NCBI RefSeq assembly: GCF_003353055.1
Contig: NZ_QKWJ01000009.1
Location: forward strand, 1 to 64,000
Direction of reading: 5' to 3'
DNA length: 64,000 nucleotides
Source: Cupriavidus lacunae
Lineage (GTDB): Bacteria; Pseudomonadota; Gammaproteobacteria; Burkholderiales; Burkholderiaceae
The position numbers and the translations under genes are program-made. Of this stretch, positions 61,523 through 64,000 are shown piece by piece. Positions within the stretch are counted from its first letter, which is position 1; the number at the start of each line of letters is the position of its first letter. A model generated the notes under the pieces. It saw only the letters and a program-made list of their open reading frames with translations, searched no databases and was not told the origin of the DNA.

Positions 61523-61745
61523 TCAGTACACTGATTAGTTTCGGATTCTAGTCATCGGATTTTCAAAAGTCCAGACGTCGCGCGAAGGGTTAACACCTAT
61601 AACGATGGCCCTAGGCGCTCAGTACACTGATCGCAGATGCTCAGTATGCTGACAATATGAAATAACCACTTAAATCGCGCATTGCGGCCGCTATCGGGTG
61701 GCCCGCATTTTGCTCAGCATACTGCGTTTCTCATCAGCATACTGA
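61523..61745. promoter_or_regulatory. Five TCAG-N4-CTG(A/C) operator copies in the divergent picC-MFS region
   Basis: Copies are at 61523-61534 and 61619-61630 (TCAGTACACTGA), 61641-61652 (TCAGTATGCTGA), 61714-61725 (TCAGCATACTGC) and 61734-61745 (TCAGCATACTGA). All approach the palindrome TCAGTATACTGA. The 428-bp gap 61440-61867 has no gene and evidently serves as the shared control region of picC (left) and the MFS carrier (right). The motif agrees with the TCAG-N4-CT consensus that I recall for the MarR-type repressor PicR. Confidence 0.8.
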
Positions 61746-61867
61746 CTGATGCACCGGCAAGATGCAGCGCCGCACAGCACGGGGTCATCGCAGTCCCCCG
61801 GCAAGCGGCGCAGGCACCGCCGCAAAGCACACGACAAAGACAACTGCCTCACCAAAGGACCCCCGCC

Positions 61868-63472
61868 ATGACGATCAGCCTGACCCGCGACGAGACGCGC
61901 GCCCCAGCCTCCGGCATGACTGCCGAAGAGCGCAAGGTCATCCTTGCCTCATCCTTCGGCGCGTTGATGGAGTGGTATGACTTTTACATCTATGCCGCGC
62001 TGGCCGTGTACTTCGGCGCACTGTTCTTCCCCCCCGGCAATGAGAGTGCCGCCTTCCTCGCCAGCCTAGCCACCTTCGGCGCCGGCTTCCTGATCCGCCC
62101 GGTGGGCGCGCTGCTGTTCGGCCGCCTGGGCGACCTGATCGGCCGCAAGTACACCTTCCTGGTCACCATCCTGCTGATGGGCGTGGCCACCGTGGGCGTG
62201 GGCGTGCTGCCGACGTACCAGCAGATCGGCATCACCGCCACGGTGCTGCTGGTGCTGCTGCGCCTGCTGCAGGGACTGGCCCTGGGCGGGGAGGTTGGCG
62301 GCGCGGTCACGTACGTGGCCGAGCATTCGCCGGTACACAAGCGCGGCCTGTACACCAGCTCGCTGCAGACCACCGCAACGCTGGGGCTGCTCTCCTCGCT
62401 GTTCGTGGTGTACCTGCTGAAGACCTTCCTGACCGAGACGGAATTCCGCGCCTGGGGATGGCGCATCCCGTTCATCGTGTCGCTGGTCATGCTGGTGATC
62501 TCGGTCTACATCCGCGGCAAGCTGCATGAGTCGCCGGTGTTCGCGCGCATGAAGGCCAGCAATGCCACCTCCAAGGCCCCGATCCGCGACAGCTTCACCA
62601 AATGGGAGAACCTGAAGTCGGTGCTGCTGCTGTTCGTGGTGGCGGCGGGGCTGGGAGCGATCTTCGGCACCGGGCACTTCTATTCGATGTTCTTCGTCAA
62701 CAAGACGCTGCACGTGCCGATCGAAACCGTCCATATGCTGATCGCGATCGCGCTGGTGGTGGCCACGCCGTGCTATTTGTTCTTCGGCTGGCTGTCGGAC
62801 CGCATCGGCCGCAAGTACATCATGATGGCCGCCTGCCTGCTGGCAGCGGTGTGCATCCAGCCGGTATTCAAGGGCCTGACCCACTACGCCAACCCGGCGC
62901 TGGAGCAGTTCCAGCAGCAAGGGGCGGTCCAGGTTACCGCTGGTGACTGTAAGGCGCGCCTGTTCGGCGAGCCGGTGTCCGCCTGCGACAAGATCCGCGG
63001 CTACCTGACCGACCTGGGCGTGGGCTACAGCTTCGTGCCCTCCGGCAATCCGGCCCAGGCGGAGCTCCGTATCGGCGACCACACGCTGCAAGGCTTTGAC
63101 CGCAATGCGATCAAGGGCGCCCTGGTGGCAGCCGGCTGGCCGGAGCGCGCCGACCCTGCAAAGATGAACACACCGATGGTGTTCGTGCTGCTGCTGGTGC
63201 CGATCCTGTTCCTGGCCATGGTGTATGGGCCGATGGCCGCGTTCATGGTGGAGCTGTTCCCGGCCAGGGTCCGCTACACCTCCTTGTCGCTGCCCTTCCA
63301 CCTTGGCGCCGGCTGGGTCGGCGGCATGCTGTCCTTCGTGGTCACGGCGATGAACGTGTCCAGCGGCGACGTCTACTTTGGCCTGTGGTATCCGGTGGTG
63401 ATCGCGGGCCTGGCCTTCATCATCGGCATGGTGTTCGTGCCCGAGACGCGCGGCCGCGACCTGGCCACCTGA
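61868..63472 (+). CDS. MFS metabolite:H+ symporter of the pyridine cluster
   Basis: This 534-aa carrier has ALMEWYDFYIYAALAVYFGALFFP, the loop motif GRLGDLIGRKYTFL and a second GWLSDRIGRKYIMM. Between helices about 10 and 11 there is an extra soluble segment of 90 residues with two cysteines (VTAGDCKARLFGEPVSACDK), making it longer than the usual 430-450 aa. ATG 61868 was chosen because upstream sequence is the operator region. With five operator copies in front and picC on the other side, picolinate or a related pyridine carboxylate is the likely cargo. Confidence 0.85.
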   Translation: MTISLTRDETRAPASGMTAEERKVILASSFGALMEWYDFYIYAALAVYFGALFFPPGNESAAFLASLATFGAGFLIRPVGALLFGRLGDLIGRKYTFLVTILLMGVATVGVGVLPTYQQIGITATVLLVLLRLLQGLALGGEVGGAVTYVAEHSPVHKRGLYTSSLQTTATLGLLSSLFVVYLLKTFLTETEFRAWGWRIPFIVSLVMLVISVYIRGKLHESPVFARMKASNATSKAPIRDSFTKWENLKSVLLLFVVAAGLGAIFGTGHFYSMFFVNKTLHVPIETVHMLIAIALVVATPCYLFFGWLSDRIGRKYIMMAACLLAAVCIQPVFKGLTHYANPALEQFQQQGAVQVTAGDCKARLFGEPVSACDKIRGYLTDLGVGYSFVPSGNPAQAELRIGDHTLQGFDRNAIKGALVAAGWPERADPAKMNTPMVFVLLLVPILFLAMVYGPMAAFMVELFPARVRYTSLSLPFHLGAGWVGGMLSFVVTAMNVSSGDVYFGLWYPVVIAGLAFIIGMVFVPETRGRDLAT

Positions 63473-63530
63473 ACCCGCCGCCCGGCGCACCTGCAGGGCG
63501 GAGACATCCGCCCTTTTCTCCGACACATAC

Positions 63531-63542
63531 TCAGCATACTGA
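63531..63542. promoter_or_regulatory. TCAG-N4-CTGA site before the binding-protein gene
   Basis: TCAGCATACTGA lies 98 bp before the ATG at 63640, extending the regulon to the transport gene at the right edge. Confidence 0.7.
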
Positions 63543-63639
63543 TCTTCTACCGGATGCAGGCGCAGCGATGGCGCCCGCGTCCGGCGAATGCAGCCATCGC
63601 CATTTTCCATTTTCTTCGCGCAGACAACCTGGAGTCCCC

Positions 63640-64000
63640 ATGTCCACCTCTCGCATTCTCCGCACCCTTGCCGCCTCGTCCGCCTTGCTGGGCCTGGCCT
63701 CGGCCACGCCTGCCCTGGCTGATGCCAGCGGCGTCAAGATCGGCGTCATCACCGATATGTCCGGCTCCTATGCCGACCTCTCCGGCAAAGGCTCGGTCGT
63801 GGCCGCGCAGATGGCGGTGGAGGAGTTCGGCGGCAAGGCGCTGGGCAAGCCGGTCACGGTGCTGTCCGCCGATCACCAGAACAAGGCGGATATCGCCTCG
63901 TCGCTGGCGCGCCGCTGGTTCGATACCGATGGCGTCGACATGGTGATCGACTTCCCCAACTCGTCGACCGCGCTGGCCGTGCAGGAAGTGGCGCGGCAGA
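63640..64000 (+). CDS. Periplasmic ligand-binding protein of the Leu/Ile/Val-binding family (partial)
   Basis: Only the first 120 codons are inside the window; the frame runs off the right edge. A signal peptide ending ATPALA is followed by VKIGVITDMSGSYADLSGKGSVVAAQMAVEEFGG and VTVLSADHQNKADIASSLARRWFD, the first lobe of Peripla_BP_6 proteins. GGAG lies five bases before ATG 63640. Such proteins serve ABC importers of amino acids and aromatic acids, so an ABC system for the pyridine substrate or a co-product probably continues to the right. Confidence 0.85.
   Translation, partial: MSTSRILRTLAASSALLGLASATPALADASGVKIGVITDMSGSYADLSGKGSVVAAQMAVEEFGGKALGKPVTVLSADHQNKADIASSLARRWFDTDGVDMVIDFPNSSTALAVQEVARQ

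Overview
The window is a GC-rich beta-proteobacterial segment, most likely from Cupriavidus and probably a secondary chromosome. The best evidence is the fructose block frcR-frcA-frcC-frcB-zwf-pgi-fructokinase at 6.5-15.7 kb, an arrangement I know from Cupriavidus necator chromosome 2. The assignment rests on gene content and order; no alignment was run. I saw no rRNA, tRNA or CRISPR array.

Layout. 0-1.3 kb is decayed: an inverted-repeat pair, a 16-bp palindrome, a PIN-toxin remnant, an internally deleted ccdA-like gene and a frameshifted thioredoxin-like gene. 1.5-6.3 kb holds a purine/xanthine-type NCS2 permease, an unknown 546-aa protein, a class D beta-lactamase and a broken secreted-protein gene. 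6.5-15.7 kb is the fructose uptake and Entner-Doudoroff entry operon. 15.7-29.1 kb is an unusual catabolic block: a Bug-type binding protein, a dihydroorotate-dehydrogenase-like pair (catalytic and [2Fe-2S]/FAD subunits), two paralogous EthD-like proteins, three M20 amidohydrolases, a porin, an MFS carrier and a LysR regulator. 29.1-41.8 kb carries a minus-strand, partly ATGA-coupled operon: Rieske oxygenase, unknown 128-aa protein, two cupins, ferredoxin reductase, SnoaL-like subunit, Rieske ferredoxin, asparaginase-like amidase, intradiol dioxygenase, porin and GST-type isomerase. It is divergent from a TetR gene, an aromatic-acid MFS carrier and a maleate-isomerase-like racemase. 41.9-45.3 kb is a large class III cyclase/ATPase/TPR protein. 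45.4-52.5 kb is a LysR-controlled acyl-CoA ligase, MFS, thiolase-like, DUF35 and cyclase set. 52.6-64 kb is a picolinate/nicotinate-type pyridine degradation cluster: a CoxS-CoxG fusion, CoxM, CoxL, maleamate amidase, 2,5-dihydroxypyridine dioxygenase, N-formylmaleamate deformylase, maleate isomerase and an amidohydrolase-family decarboxylase, with a divergent MFS carrier and a partial binding protein.

How the parts work together. In the right-hand cluster a molybdenum hydroxylase, a decarboxylase and the 2,5-dihydroxypyridine lower pathway lead to fumarate. Seven copies of a 12-bp motif, TCAG-N4-CTG(A/C), lie in front of every transcription unit there and look like sites for one (MarR-type?) repressor. 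The 6-hydroxypicolinate 3-hydroxylase expected between dehydrogenase and decarboxylase is not in this cluster.

The most intriguing part is 16-42 kb. Three minus-strand promoters (Bug gene, DHOD-like operon, Rieske operon) share a near-consensus -35/-10 followed three bases later by an ATTC(A/G)T(T/A)ATT operator, so they look like one regulon. In two enzymes, residues that contact the normal substrate are replaced. The asparaginase-like protein lacks the residues that hold the substrate alpha-amino group, and the DHOD-like protein has Phe for an orotate-binding Asn. I infer an undescribed pathway for a nitrogen-containing aromatic or heterocyclic compound that releases amide intermediates.
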